Counted from the stretch's first letter, positions 1 to 8,375 are shown. The stretch is 50,107 nucleotides of DNA from an uncultured Deferribacteraceae bacterium (GCA_947313825.1 CAMZNJ010000010.1:1-50107), one strand, 5' to 3'. Program-made: numbers and translations. The notes: generated by a model not told the origin, from the sequence alone.

Positions 1-38
1 AATTGTGCCGAACACGGCGATGAAGTTTAAGGGTATAA

Positions 39-112
39 TGGCGGATCAGGGACTTGAACCCCGGACACTACGGATATGAGCCGTATGCTCTAACCACCTG
101 AGCTAATCCGCC
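39..112 (-). tRNA. tRNA-Met (CAU), probably elongator
   Basis: The minus strand folds into a full cloverleaf. The acceptor arm pairs GGCGGAT with ATCCGCC, the D-arm reads TAGCTCAG, the anticodon loop is CTCATAT with anticodon CAT at 76-78, and the T-loop is TTCAAGT. The discriminator is A (position 39). The 3' CCA is not encoded, so the CCA-adding enzyme at 7308-8375 would be needed. It lies 26 bases downstream of the initiator tRNA and is probably co-transcribed with it. A CAU anticodon could also be an Ile2 tRNA whose C34 is converted to lysidine. The anticodon stem resembles elongator Met tRNAs, which I prefer. Confidence 0.88.
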
Positions 113-138
113 ACATAAACTAAACTGTAAGAAAGACA

Positions 139-212
139 TTGCGGGGGCTGGATTTGAACCAACGACCTCTGGGTTATGAGCCCAACGAGCTACCAAGCTG
201 CTCTACCCCGCG
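139..212 (-). tRNA. initiator tRNA-fMet (CAU)
   Basis: Minus-strand cloverleaf with anticodon CAT at 176-178. Two initiator hallmarks are visible. The first acceptor pair is mismatched (C1 opposite A72), the feature read by formyltransferase and blocking EF-Tu. The anticodon stem carries three consecutive G-C pairs (GGG/CCC), the feature selected in the ribosomal P site. The 3' CCA is not encoded. It is the first gene behind the promoter at 226-254 and sits directly upstream of the second CAU tRNA. Confidence 0.95.
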
Positions 213-225
213 ATAACGTTCTGCA

Positions 226-254
226 AGTATAGCTAAACGTTAACCCCTTGTCAA
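226..254 (-). promoter_or_regulatory. sigma70-type promoter of the tRNA pair
   Basis: On the minus strand there is a perfect -35 TTGACA (249-254), a 17-base spacer and a -10 TATACT (226-231). The expected transcription start is a few bases before the 5' end of the initiator tRNA, as expected for a strong stable-RNA promoter. Confidence 0.8.
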
Positions 255-398
255 GACTAATTTTAAATTTATTTCCAAACCATACCTAATACCTAGCTGT
301 AGTAGGCGTTCTCTCAACAAAAATAATACTTCCACAAGAAGAGTAATCGTAAACCAATGGGCAAACTGAGCCGATTTACAACTAAATGAGAAATGGGC

Positions 399-466
399 AA
401 AACCTTGGCACGGCGAAAAAATCATCGCACAGGGAAAACCTTGGCACGGCGAAGAAATCATCGCAC
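399..466. repeat. 32-bp direct repeat, two copies
   Basis: Copies at 399-430 and 435-466 differ by one base and are separated by 4 bases. The flanking stretch 255-607 has no convincing gene; the open frames there are short and have no ribosome binding site. Confidence 0.8.
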
Positions 467-607
467 TCAAAAAACATACATTATTATGAACAAAACTTAT
501 CACAAAACACGTTTACAACAAAACTGAAAATATCGGTGAATTATCGAAAAGTTTACGTTTTGTAACAAGTAAAATCGGAATTGTGGGGCAAAGTAAGACC
601 ATGGTGT

Positions 608-806
608 TGGGCGTGCGTCGTGAAGTGTGCGGGCGTGGCTGTGCGTCGTGAAGTGTGTGGGCGTGTGGCTGTGCGTCGTGTGGCATGTGGGCGTGGCTGT
701 GCGTTGTGAGGCGTGTGGGCGTGTGGCTGTGCGTCGGTGGAGCCCCGCCAGTGCGTCGTGAGGCTGTGTGGGCGTGGAGGTGCGTCGTGTGGGCGTGGCT
801 GTGCAA
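608..806. repeat. G/T-rich irregular tandem array
   Basis: About 200 bases made of shuffled copies of GTGCGTCGTG, GTGTGGGCGTG and GGCTGTGCGTCGTG. Strand composition is extremely skewed (G and T on plus). It starts shortly after the end of the regulator gene at 825 (minus strand). Open frames on both strands through it are a by-product of the composition. Confidence 0.8.
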
Positions 807-824
807 TATTATGTGTGGTTTTGG

Positions 825-1622
825 CTACATAACCTGCAGAACAGCCGTTACAAGGTGGTATCCAGCAAGATCCATCGTATCCAAGCTTGCCCAAGCACCT
901 TCCCCTTGGTTGCAGTGCTCTTGTAGAGCTGTGTATGTGTGTTCGCCGTTAACGTTTAGTGTTCGCGAGAGTTTTAGCACGCTAAAGTTTTTCCCCGGCT
1001 TGACGAGTAATGCATCGTCGCCCACATCCATTCCTGCTGAGTATGGCACAGCAAAGACAACGTCGCCAGTATTTACAACGATTTTGGATGAGTATATTTT
1101 TTCTGTAATTTCGAGTATAATCATCTGTTCGCCACCGTTTTTGCTCAGAGCATCGGGGGACACGTTGACCATTTTGGCAACTTGTGGAGGTAGGCTTACG
1201 AGGTTTTTGGCGTTTGCCACGGAGTCTCTTATGCGTAATTTTTTGGCAACGATAAAGGGCATGTAGGCTTCATGTGGGTGGTTCAGTTCATTCTGTTCAT
1301 CCCCATGGTTGTTGCTTTTGGGCACTGTGTCGTAACTCCCTGCCGCGACTTTGTTGTTTTCGTCTCCTACTAAGGTTTCGGCGTTTCGGACAAGGTCGTT
1401 GAGGCTAATCCCTAGGTATTCTGCCATCTTGGAGAGTGTGTGGAAGTCGGGTTCGCTCTTTCCGTTGAGGTAGTTTGAGACCCTTGACTGGCTTATTCCT
1501 AGTCGTTCTGACAGTTCATTTTGTTTCATACCGATGGTAATCATCCGAACTTTCAGCACATTTGCCACGGATTGATACTGTGCAATATTCCCTCGTTGCC
1601 TAGTTTTCACATCATTTCGCAT
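825..1622 (-). CDS. XRE-family transcriptional regulator
   Basis: 265 aa. Residues about 20-80 form a helix-turn-helix of the XRE/Cro type, with MKQNELSERLGISQSRVSNYL as the recognisable core. The C-terminal half (about 115-265) resembles the S24/LexA-CI fold in pattern (strand-rich, with a VVNTGDVVFAVPY stretch like the GD-V-L-V element of CI proteins). I cannot find a convincing Ser/Lys catalytic dyad, so self-cleavage is not supported. ATG at 1620-1622 is preceded by GGAGT at normal spacing. It stands alone between the tRNA block and a divergent secreted-protein gene. An inverted repeat in its upstream region (1644-1678) could be its own operator. It may be a stress or phage-repressor-like regulator; the target is unknown. 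No other phage gene is nearby. Confidence 0.8.
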   Translation of the reverse strand: MRNDVKTRQRGNIAQYQSVANVLKVRMITIGMKQNELSERLGISQSRVSNYLNGKSEPDFHTLSKMAEYLGISLNDLVRNAETLVGDENNKVAAGSYDTVPKSNNHGDEQNELNHPHEAYMPFIVAKKLRIRDSVANAKNLVSLPPQVAKMVNVSPDALSKNGGEQMIILEITEKIYSSKIVVNTGDVVFAVPYSAGMDVGDDALLVKPGKNFSVLKLSRTLNVNGEHTYTALQEHCNQGEGAWASLDTMDLAGYHLVTAVLQVM

Positions 1623-2019
1623 AATTACTCCGTTGCGATTCCATTACAACTATTTAATATATTTTAAACAAATTGTAAACATTTTTTTTATTGCAAATTC
1701 CATTTTTTTTTATTATTATGACCTATGAAGTCGAAAATAAACTGTTATCATTGTGTTCATTTCAAAATAACGTGGGAGCCTCAAACCCCCTATGCCTGCT
1801 TGCACTTCAACTTCAAGGGTACTGTGATACCATCGGTTTTAGTTTTAAGATCATCGGGCGTAAACTGCTCCTTTTTTGAGCGTAAAAATAATTAAACAGC
1901 TACTTTGGCGTTCCCTGACCTTTGGTTGAGTAGTTTCATAGCTATGCTACAGGCTAGTTTCGTTCCCTTAGTTCCCTGCTCAGCACCCTTTGCCTTGCAT
2001 AAATGGAGATTTCATTCAC
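1623..2019. other. non-coding divergent intergenic region
   Basis: About 400 AT-rich bases between the divergent regulator and the secreted-protein gene. Short open frames inside (for example 1691-1879) lack ribosome binding sites and family features. A TTTACA element near 1675 on the minus strand could belong to the regulator promoter, but no good -10 is spaced from it. Confidence 0.6.
1644..1678. promoter_or_regulatory. inverted repeat, possible operator
   Basis: TTACAA (1644-1649) and TTGTAA (1673-1678) flank an AT-rich core that itself has TTTAA/TTAAA symmetry. It lies 20-60 bases upstream of the XRE regulator start, where an autoregulatory operator would be expected. This is inference from position and symmetry only. 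Confidence 0.3.
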
Positions 2020-3231
2020 ATGCCACCACTTACCCATACCCCTTATTTATTTCTCTTCATCGCTCTGTTTTTGGGGTTACCCTTCATCGCCACTGCCGCT
2101 GCTACTCAGCCCACTGGTGATACCTACAATATAAATCCCTACTCTTTGAATTCAAGGGGCACCACAACAACGCCACCAACACCCCTACGCACCAACCCTG
2201 AGGCGGGTTCCATCGCCATTGTTGACGCATCAAGCTACGGTGCAAAGTCCAACAGCTCCCATATATTCCGATACCAAAACCGCTCCTACTCCCTATGGGG
2301 CATCGTACCGCCACGTAACGGCAAGCTTCGACCAAACTTTTATACGGAAAATGAGATCGACCTAAATGTTGGATTTATGGGGCTAGTGGATAACGCCATT
2401 GTGATTTACGGCAGAGATAGCAGTTCCGACAACAACTCTTACAACAACTACCTGCTCCTAGTTAAGCCTTCGGGCAACACCCTCACCATCGTGGACTATG
2501 TTATCATTAACTGGGCTCAGTACTCCGACAATATCTCCATATCCCTCTCGAGCATAGATTCCCCCCAAAATGTTCTTGACTACAACCACGACGGAATACC
2601 CGACATTATTTTCGACTTCACCGACCTACGCGTTAAAGCCAACCTTCAGGTTTACGACAACAAACTAATCTTCAACAACAAACCTATTGCAACCGAAATA
2701 AGATCAGGAAATACTGCTGAAGAGCGTCTGTATCGCGACAACGAAAACCTTGCATACAGGTTTATGCGTGGCGAAATATCCTACAACGAGCTCGTAAACA
2801 TTGCAGGACAACTGCGTATCAACACCTACGACTCCTCCACCCTACTGCAAAAAATCTCCACCGAAACCATGACCACAATGAACGACAACTCCATACCCGC
2901 TAGCTCCCTCATCGAATACATGAACGGCAACATCACCGAAGCAAACCTCGCCCAAGCCTATGGCACCGAAATGGCATCGTTCCTTGCGACGAACGCCCAA
3001 GAGGTGCAAGCCCTCTTCTACAAACTATACTTCAGCCAATCATCTACTCGCCTCATCTACAACGAAGCCATGGATCTGAGCAACCCACAGAAAGTCAACC
3101 TTGCCATACAATCTTGGTCGCAAAACCTCGCACGCATACAGAATAACATCCCCGAACTACTCCAATACTTCACCAGCAAAGACGCCATCAGCACTGAAAT
3201 CACCCTACGCCTTAAGATTGTTCCACAGTAG
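2020..3231 (+). CDS. secreted protein of unknown function
   Basis: 403 aa from ATG 2020, chosen because GGAG lies 11 bases upstream and the resulting N-terminus is a normal signal peptide (hydrophobic LFLFIALFLGLPFIATAAA). An in-frame TTG at 1990 is a poorer choice. The mature protein opens with a Thr/Pro-rich linker. Around residues 187-197 there is a D-Y-N-H-D-G-I-P-D motif, like the calcium-binding loops of FG-GAP/VCBS beta-propeller proteins, followed by a segment reading VYDNKLIFNNKP. The C-terminal half is predicted helical. I do not recognise a family. The calcium-loop reading is inference from one motif. It stands between two non-coding regions with no operon partner. Confidence 0.75.
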   Translation: MPPLTHTPYLFLFIALFLGLPFIATAAATQPTGDTYNINPYSLNSRGTTTTPPTPLRTNPEAGSIAIVDASSYGAKSNSSHIFRYQNRSYSLWGIVPPRNGKLRPNFYTENEIDLNVGFMGLVDNAIVIYGRDSSSDNNSYNNYLLLVKPSGNTLTIVDYVIINWAQYSDNISISLSSIDSPQNVLDYNHDGIPDIIFDFTDLRVKANLQVYDNKLIFNNKPIATEIRSGNTAEERLYRDNENLAYRFMRGEISYNELVNIAGQLRINTYDSSTLLQKISTETMTTMNDNSIPASSLIEYMNGNITEANLAQAYGTEMASFLATNAQEVQALFYKLYFSQSSTRLIYNEAMDLSNPQKVNLAIQSWSQNLARIQNNIPELLQYFTSKDAISTEITLRLKIVPQ

Positions 3232-3277
3232 TTTTCAAACTTTCTGCCCATAATTATTTTTTGTACACCTGTTTTTG

Positions 3278-3306
3278 TAGACATTCCCAGTAAGACAATG
3301 TATAAT
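3278..3306 (+). promoter_or_regulatory. near-consensus sigma70 promoter
   Basis: TAGACA (3278-3283), a 17-base spacer and a perfect TATAAT (3301-3306). Transcription would run through the tandem array at 3541-3690 into the CNNM-type gene at 3752, leaving a leader of over 400 bases. An AAGGAG follows at 3332-3337. Confidence 0.7.
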
Positions 3307-3344
3307 TGAGGGGATAGCAATTCCCATCATCAAGGAGAAACAAC

Positions 3345-3761
3345 ATTAGTACAGCTACCAACGCTCAACGCAACGCAACCACCCCCCACACACCAACAGG
3401 GGACGACCTGCTCGGCTCACAAGACCCCCAACCTCCAGAACCGTGCACACCACAGACACCCCTCCCTCCCGCCACAACTTCGCCTTACCCAATACCCCCA
3501 AGCCTCCACTCCATCAGGCTTGACAACAGCTTCACACACAACAATCCCGCTCACAACAATCCCGCTCACAGCAATCCCGCTCACAACAATCCCGCTCACA
3601 ACAATCCCGCTCACAACAATCCCGCCCACAACAATCCCGCTCACAACAATCCCACGCACAACAATCCCGCTCACAGCAACCCCGCTCACATCCATGCTAG
3701 CACCCACAATATTACTGCGAGTACCCCCTCGAGCCTCAAGGAGAGTATGCTTTGTATCTAG
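3345..3761 (+). CDS. possible NNPAH-repeat protein with ATT start
   Basis: An uninterrupted 138-codon frame begins at an ATT codon (3345) spaced 7 bases after a perfect AAGGAG and about 39 bases after the promoter's -10. It ends at TAG 3759-3761, overlapping the TTG start of the next gene. The product would be Pro/Thr/Asn/His-rich, with ten NNPAH-type pentapeptides encoded by the 15-bp array. ATT starts are rare but real (infC). Against it: the plus strand here is so poor in T and G that stops are unlikely in any frame, and the repeat period is a multiple of three. It could equally be an untranslated leader, or a gene whose ATG has mutated. Confidence 0.3.
   Translation: MSTATNAQRNATTPHTPTGDDLLGSQDPQPPEPCTPQTPLPPATTSPYPIPPSLHSIRLDNSFTHNNPAHNNPAHSNPAHNNPAHNNPAHNNPAHNNPAHNNPTHNNPAHSNPAHIHASTHNITASTPSSLKESMLCI
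3541..3690. repeat. 15-bp tandem array, 10 units
   Basis: Ten head-to-tail units of ACAATCCCGCTCACA, most identical, a few with one or two substitutions. It lies in the leader of the CNNM-type gene. The absence of spacers rules out CRISPR. Confidence 0.95.
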
Positions 3762-5041
3762 AAATAGCTTTAATATCCGTATCCCTAGTACTATCCGGTT
3801 TCTTTTCCAGTAGCGAAACCGCACTCACCTCCCTCAATGAGCTACGCACCCGCAAGGCCATTGACGATCACCCGTTTTTCGCCAAACCACTACGCATGTG
3901 GCTCAATCGCCCCGAAATGACCCTCGCCACCATTTTAATCGGCAACAACCTTGTTAACATCTTCTCCTCCGCCCTTGCCACGGGCATGGCACTCACACTG
4001 TTTGAGCACAATGCCATTGCTGCAGCCACTGGTGTTATGACCCTCCTCATCCTCATGTTCGGCGAGATAATCCCCAAAACATTTGCCAAACGCAACCCCA
4101 TGGTTGTAACCCTCGCATTCATCTACCCCATCTACATCATCAATACCTTAGTCTACCCACTCAGCCTGCTTCTCAGCTTCATATCCTCTTGGCTCAGCTC
4201 TTGGGGGGAGAAAAGCAATGGTGGCAACAACCCTACCATTACTTCCGATGAGCTTGAGTTTATCGTTGACGCTTCCCTCGGTGAAGGTGCCATTGAGCAG
4301 GACACACACGCCATGCTGTCTAGTATTTTTGACATGCAAACCGCCATGGTCAAAGAGATTATGGTACCTCGCACCGAAATTGTTTTTTTGAACGCTTCTG
4401 CTCCACCAGAGTCTAACTTAGAGTTAATCGAAGAGCATCAGTTTTCACGCTACCCCGTTCATAATGGTGATATCGACGAGATATCTGGCATTTTTTACGT
4501 TAAGGATTTGGTAAAATCCAACACCGAAAGCATACTGCAAAATATTGAATCCTCACTTAAGGATAAAAAAACACTACACGTTGCTTTACACGTACCGGAA
4601 ACCAAAACAATTAGCAGCCTCCTTGCTGATATGAGGTCGAAAAGTCGCCACATCGCCCTTGTGGTGGATGAATACGGCGGGCTGTCAGGAATCGTTACCA
4701 TGGAGGATATTCTCGAAGAGATTGTTGGCGAAATTTATGACGAATACGACGAAAAAGATATTGACTATATTAAAGTTGACAGTAATACTTACATCGTCGA
4801 CTCAAGAATGAACTTGGAAGATTTCTTTGAAGTACTAGGGCTCGATGTAGTAGAAAACGACAAAAGCTACGATACTGTGGGGGGCTTAGTGTTTGACATT
4901 GCTGGGGATATCCCCCTTGTTGGTCAAAAAATGCACTACCAAGGGTACGCTATTACGGTCAAATCCATGAGTGGCACACGTATCGGACGAGTTGAGTTCA
5001 ACAAGAGTGAAGCTCTATCAAAAAGCAACAACTCAGAATAA
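3752..5041 (+). CDS. CNNM/CorC-HlyC family membrane protein with CBS domains
   Basis: 429 aa. The N-terminal DUF21/CNNM membrane domain spans about residues 1-185: a first helix followed by [15 protein letters not shown], then hydrophobic segments, and [13 protein letters not shown] typical of the family. Two CBS domains follow (about 200-325; [10 protein letters not shown] and [25 protein letters not shown] are hallmark stretches), then a CorC_HlyC domain at the C-terminus (about 340-425). Relatives are involved in Mg2+/Co2+ homeostasis, often by efflux; the old label haemolysin is misleading. The TTG start at 3752 is chosen because AAGGAG lies 8 bases upstream. It is followed after 11 bases by the DUF805 gene and is probably co-transcribed with it. 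Confidence 0.93.
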   Translation: MYLEIALISVSLVLSGFFSSSETALTSLNELRTRKAIDDHPFFAKPLRMWLNRPEMTLATILIGNNLVNIFSSALATGMALTLFEHNAIAAATGVMTLLILMFGEIIPKTFAKRNPMVVTLAFIYPIYIINTLVYPLSLLLSFISSWLSSWGEKSNGGNNPTITSDELEFIVDASLGEGAIEQDTHAMLSSIFDMQTAMVKEIMVPRTEIVFLNASAPPESNLELIEEHQFSRYPVHNGDIDEISGIFYVKDLVKSNTESILQNIESSLKDKKTLHVALHVPETKTISSLLADMRSKSRHIALVVDEYGGLSGIVTMEDILEEIVGEIYDEYDEKDIDYIKVDSNTYIVDSRMNLEDFFEVLGLDVVENDKSYDTVGGLVFDIAGDIPLVGQKMHYQGYAITVKSMSGTRIGRVEFNKSEALSKSNNSE

Positions 5042-5052
5042 GGGGAATACCT

Positions 5053-6045
5053 ATGCCTATTAATCAGCAAGCCAAAATTCTAATTCGTCGCGATAACCTT
5101 TTTCGCCTGTTTTTTGCAGCTTCAGGACGCATCAACAGACGTCTTTACATTACAGCATACCTCATGTTGCTCCTTTCTTTCGGCGTATTCTACCTGTCGT
5201 CGTCATACCTTTACCCCGCTTTGGCAACCCTTATGTTCCTTCTACTTGTCTCCATCGCTGCCGTTAGCGACTTTATCCTTACGACCAAGCGTCTGAAAGA
5301 TATTGGAATGTTCTCTAAAATGGCAATTCTCAAGGTAATTTTAAACTTTACTGGCATCGGAATAGCAATCACCATACTTCTATCCCTCATCCCCGGTCGA
5401 AAATATAGCAACCGTTACGGAACCCCCCCGTTTCGCATAAATGTACCCCTCAAAAGCTTTTTCCATTCAGCGTTTACGTTCAGAACACGTGTTCATCGGT
5501 TCATGTTTATTCAGTACAATACACTCCTCCTCCTGATTATCGCCACACTGAGTCTCCCCTTGGTTGCTCTGGTTTACTTTGGTATTGTCCCCCTTGATAT
5601 TAATATTAATCTCAGCAACCTTAGTACCATGAGTATTGCTTTCATCGCCTACGCTTGCGTTCTGCTCCTCGTCTACCTCTACAGCTTTGTGTGCCTACTC
5701 AAAAACCGCGTCAACGATATCGGTCTACGTCGTGGCACTACGTTTAAGTTGATTGTTGTTGCTCTGTCTTTGGTAACATTGGATATTATCCATACTATTG
5801 GCATTACCAACTTCTTTCTTACCGTTGTTGCTAGTCTTGTTTCGGCAATATTTTTGGCAAGCTTCATTTACATAATATTTGCTCCGTCTGAGCGTTTTAT
5901 TAATCATTACGGTCGTCGATCCTGCGAGCTTGTTGCCCCTGCTGTTGTTGTTGCCAAGCCTGAGAAGGTGAAGCGAACTTCAAAGAAGCGTTTGCACCAC
6001 AATCACAATCACAATCACAATCAGCAACAGCATGCACAGGCATAG
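5053..6045 (+). CDS. tandem DUF805-like integral membrane protein
   Basis: 330 aa, two copies of a DUF805-like unit. Each has a GRINRRLY/RTRVHRFMF opening, four hydrophobic segments and a KRLKDIG or KNRVNDIGL motif; the first ends LIPGRKYSNRYG and the second ends ERFINHYG. Copy one spans about residues 15-125 and copy two about 140-300. The function of DUF805 proteins is unknown. The cytoplasmic tail is basic and ends with a HNHNHNHN run encoded by four CACAAT hexamers (5998-6021), a fresh expansion or a metal-binding tail. AGGGG lies just upstream of ATG 5053. Its last 14 bases overlap the start of xerD, suggesting translational coupling. Confidence 0.82.
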   Translation: MPINQQAKILIRRDNLFRLFFAASGRINRRLYITAYLMLLLSFGVFYLSSSYLYPALATLMFLLLVSIAAVSDFILTTKRLKDIGMFSKMAILKVILNFTGIGIAITILLSLIPGRKYSNRYGTPPFRINVPLKSFFHSAFTFRTRVHRFMFIQYNTLLLLIIATLSLPLVALVYFGIVPLDININLSNLSTMSIAFIAYACVLLLVYLYSFVCLLKNRVNDIGLRRGTTFKLIVVALSLVTLDIIHTIGITNFFLTVVASLVSAIFLASFIYIIFAPSERFINHYGRRSCELVAPAVVVAKPEKVKRTSKKRLHHNHNHNHNQQQHAQA

Positions 6046-7165
6046 TACTAACATCGAATCGTCGTCTGTGTTTAAACTCCTTGAGTCTTTCCGAAGCTAC
6101 CTCAAGATTGAGCTGGGCTACTCAGAGAATACCTTAATCTCCTACAGCAATGATGTTATCACGCTTCTGAAATTCCTTTCAAGTTATGACCTTGATAGCC
6201 ACGGCGGGAACTCTAGCACTGTGTACTACAAACCGGCGTCGCCCCCCATGGAGAGCATGGAGAGCATGGAGAGCATGGAGGGGCACAGTGATTCCCCCCC
6301 TGACGGTGCTGACGGTGCCGACGGTGCTGACGGTGCTGAAATATTCAACGTCAACAACATGCTCATCAACCTTCACGCCCTAGGGGATTCCTTGGACAGG
6401 TCAGGCATTACCCAACTCCTCGTTTACATGCGTACCAATGCCATGGGTAACAGAACTATTCAGCGTAAGTTGAGCGGTCTGTCCTGTTTTTTCGACTATT
6501 TGGTGCAAGAGCAATACCTCCCCGCAAACCCCTTATCAAGCACCATCAAACCGCGAAGTGTAAACAAACTCCCCACCTTCCTCACCCAATCCGAAGTGGA
6601 TGCCCTCCTTGGCGTAATCAAAACCGACAATTATTTCGGTCAACGGGACAGCATTATTATCCAAACTCTGTACGCTTCAGGGATGCGTGTTAGCGAAGTT
6701 GTCAGCCTCAAAGTTACTAGTATCGATTTAGAACGCGGAGTGGCAGTTGTTGTGGGTAAAGGTGGCAAAACTCGCTATGCCCCCCTGTACCTTTCACTTT
6801 TAAACGACTACCCAACCTTAATGGAGCGTCGCCATGGTTTTATGTCGTCCCTGAAGAACAAAAATACCCGCGACAAGGGGTTTATTTTTGTGGACAGGAA
6901 GGGGGATCAGATGACACGCCAAGGGTGCTGGTACATTGTTCGCAAGTACGCACGCTTAGCCGGGCTCAGCAAAACCCCCTCACCACACACACTGCGACAC
7001 TCATTCGCCACCAACATGCTCCTTGGCGGTGCTGACTTACGCACTATCCAAATATTTTTGGGGCACTCCTCCCTGTCCACAACGCAAATATACACCCACA
7101 TTACTGACGACCGAAAACGTAGCACACTAGAGCAGTTTCACCCTCGATACCGAAAACACCAATAA
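6032..7165 (+). CDS. xerD: tyrosine recombinase XerC/XerD family
   Basis: 377 aa. XerC/XerD resolve chromosome dimers at dif during division. Catalytic residues are all visible: R219 (ASGMRVSEV), K243 (VGKGGKTR), H319 and R322 (HTLRHSFATNML), H345 (LGHSSLSTTQ) and nucleophile Y354 (IYTH). The GADLRTIQIFLGHSSLSTTQIY block and the HPR near the C-terminus match XerD better than XerC. It is about 80 residues longer than the usual 298. The excess lies at residues about 52-108 inside the N-terminal DNA-clamp domain and contains two 9-bp-period expansions (MES x3-4, DGA x4) that should form a floppy linker. The start overlaps the upstream DUF805 gene. A classic host-enzyme reading is preferred over a mobile-element integrase, because the neighbours are all core genes. 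Confidence 0.9.
   Translation: MHRHSTNIESSSVFKLLESFRSYLKIELGYSENTLISYSNDVITLLKFLSSYDLDSHGGNSSTVYYKPASPPMESMESMESMEGHSDSPPDGADGADGADGAEIFNVNNMLINLHALGDSLDRSGITQLLVYMRTNAMGNRTIQRKLSGLSCFFDYLVQEQYLPANPLSSTIKPRSVNKLPTFLTQSEVDALLGVIKTDNYFGQRDSIIIQTLYASGMRVSEVVSLKVTSIDLERGVAVVVGKGGKTRYAPLYLSLLNDYPTLMERRHGFMSSLKNKNTRDKGFIFVDRKGDQMTRQGCWYIVRKYARLAGLSKTPSPHTLRHSFATNMLLGGADLRTIQIFLGHSSLSTTQIYTHITDDRKRSTLEQFHPRYRKHQ
6248..6337. repeat. two in-frame 9-bp arrays inside xerD
   Basis: ATGGAGAGC x3 plus a partial fourth copy (6248-6280), then GACGGTGCT/C x4 (6302-6337). Both periods preserve the reading frame and encode Met-Glu-Ser and Asp-Gly-Ala runs. Confidence 0.9.
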
Positions 7166-7179
7166 CCCTGCCTCGAACG

Positions 7180-7229
7180 CCGTGTGTGCCGTGTGTGCCG
7201 TGTGCCGTGTGTGCCGTGTGCCGTGTTGC
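7180..7229. repeat. GTGCCGTGT-type tandem array
   Basis: Six partly overlapping copies of GTGCCGT(GT), starting 15 bases after the xerD stop and ending just before the cca promoter. The same core occurs at 12325-12536, and on the minus strand at 9885-9958. Confidence 0.85.
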
Positions 7230-7232
7230 CTG

Positions 7233-7261
7233 TTGAGTAAACAGCTGAAACTCGCTATAAT
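7233..7261 (+). promoter_or_regulatory. sigma70-type promoter of cca-phoH-ybeY
   Basis: TTGAGT (7233-7238), a 17-base spacer and a perfect TATAAT (7256-7261), about 46 bases before the cca start codon. It begins right after the tandem array. Confidence 0.65.
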
Positions 7262-7307
7262 GTACATTGCCGAACATAAAGCCACATAGCAGGAGCCTCT
7301 CCACAAC

Positions 7308-8375
7308 ATGAACCCACACAATACCCCAAACTTCAGCACCGAAACCCTCAAAACAATACGCCTACTGCAGAGTATCGTCCAAAAAACAAGTACCTCCAAA
7401 CGTGGCGTATGGCTTGTTGGCGGCACAGTGCGGGATCTCATCATGGGGAACAGCAGCCACGACGTGGACATTATTACGGAAATGGACGCATGCGTTTTAA
7501 GTGAAGAGTACGGCAAAATTATGCCCAATGCCACCGTTCGCCAATACAAGAAGTACCGCACAGCTAGCATATCCTACAACGACGGCAACAACACACGCAA
7601 AATCGACATTACCACGCCACGAACAGAAACCTTTCCCACATCAGGCGGACAACCACAAATAACCATCATGCCCACCATCGAACACGACCTACCTCGACGC
7701 GACTTCAATATCAATGCCATGGCTCTCAATATCCCAACGGAAACCCTAGACACACTCATTGCAACAGGCACACAAATAACCACTGAACACCTTGCTGAGC
7801 ACCTTGCTGAGCACCTCCTCGACCCGTTTAACGGCTTGGAAGCCATTCGCAACAAAACCATATCCGTACTCCACGACCAAAGCTTTGTGGACGACCCATC
7901 ACGCATACTCCGTTGCCTCAGGTTCGCCGCACGGTACAACCTAACACCCACACCACACACAGCAACATTAATGCACAACGCCAAAACCACACTAGCAAAC
8001 CTCAATGCCAACCGTGCCCCCTACGAAATGGCAAAACTCATGGACGAAGACTCCTTGCCACAAATCATCACCCTTGCAAGCACACTGGGAATAGACATCT
8101 TCAACATAATGTTCGGAACCACAACACAACCAAGCCTCGCCTCAGCCATACGCCGTGTTGATGAGCAATTCCAGTCCGCCAACAAAACAAACACATCCAA
8201 CAAACGGTACGCACTCAGGGTACACACACTGCTCCAGCACACACAGCACACACAGCACACACAGCACACACAGCAACACAGCATCATCGCACTCGCCCTA
8301 CAAGGGAAACCACACTCAACCCAAAAACACATCAAACGGTATCTCGCAAAACTCACACAAGGGGAAACAATATGA
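7308..8375 (+). CDS. cca: CCA tRNA nucleotidyltransferase / poly(A) polymerase family
   Basis: 355 aa class II nucleotidyltransferase. The head shows LVGGTVRDLIMG followed by HDVDIITE with the two catalytic Asp residues, then RRDFNINAMALNI. The DPFNGLEAIRNKTISVL and DDPSRILRCLRFAARY blocks are the nucleotide-recognition neck. It adds or repairs the tRNA 3' CCA, and both tRNAs in this window lack an encoded CCA. Sequence alone does not separate a CCA-adding enzyme from an A-adding or poly(A) polymerase paralogue. Two in-frame repeat expansions sit inside: EHLA x2-3 (7786-7821) and HTQ x4 (8235-8270). AGGAG lies upstream of ATG 7308. The stop overlaps the phoH start (ATGA). Confidence 0.88.
   Translation: MNPHNTPNFSTETLKTIRLLQSIVQKTSTSKRGVWLVGGTVRDLIMGNSSHDVDIITEMDACVLSEEYGKIMPNATVRQYKKYRTASISYNDGNNTRKIDITTPRTETFPTSGGQPQITIMPTIEHDLPRRDFNINAMALNIPTETLDTLIATGTQITTEHLAEHLAEHLLDPFNGLEAIRNKTISVLHDQSFVDDPSRILRCLRFAARYNLTPTPHTATLMHNAKTTLANLNANRAPYEMAKLMDEDSLPQIITLASTLGIDIFNIMFGTTTQPSLASAIRRVDEQFQSANKTNTSNKRYALRVHTLLQHTQHTQHTQHTQQHSIIALALQGKPHSTQKHIKRYLAKLTQGETI

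Noticed and set aside
655-1266. Plus-strand frame of 203 codons opposite the XRE regulator
   Set aside because: Its first part is the G/T-rich array and the rest is antisense to a gene with clear HTH motif and ribosome binding site.
825-1622. Prophage remnant, suggested by the CI-like regulator
   Set aside because: No integrase, structural or lysis genes nearby; the Ser/Lys dyad is not evident; the XerD at 6032 sits among core genes and matches the host enzyme.
1691-1879. 62-codon frame in the regulator/secreted-protein gap
   Set aside because: No ribosome binding site, no family features, AT-rich intergenic composition.
3541-3690. CRISPR-like regular repeats (also at 32621-32769 and 49757-49912)
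   Set aside because: Units are 13-15 bp, head to tail with no unique spacers, and no cas genes are present.
3417-3824. Minus-strand frame encoding VSGIV repeats
   Set aside because: Antisense by-product of the 15-bp array; no family features.
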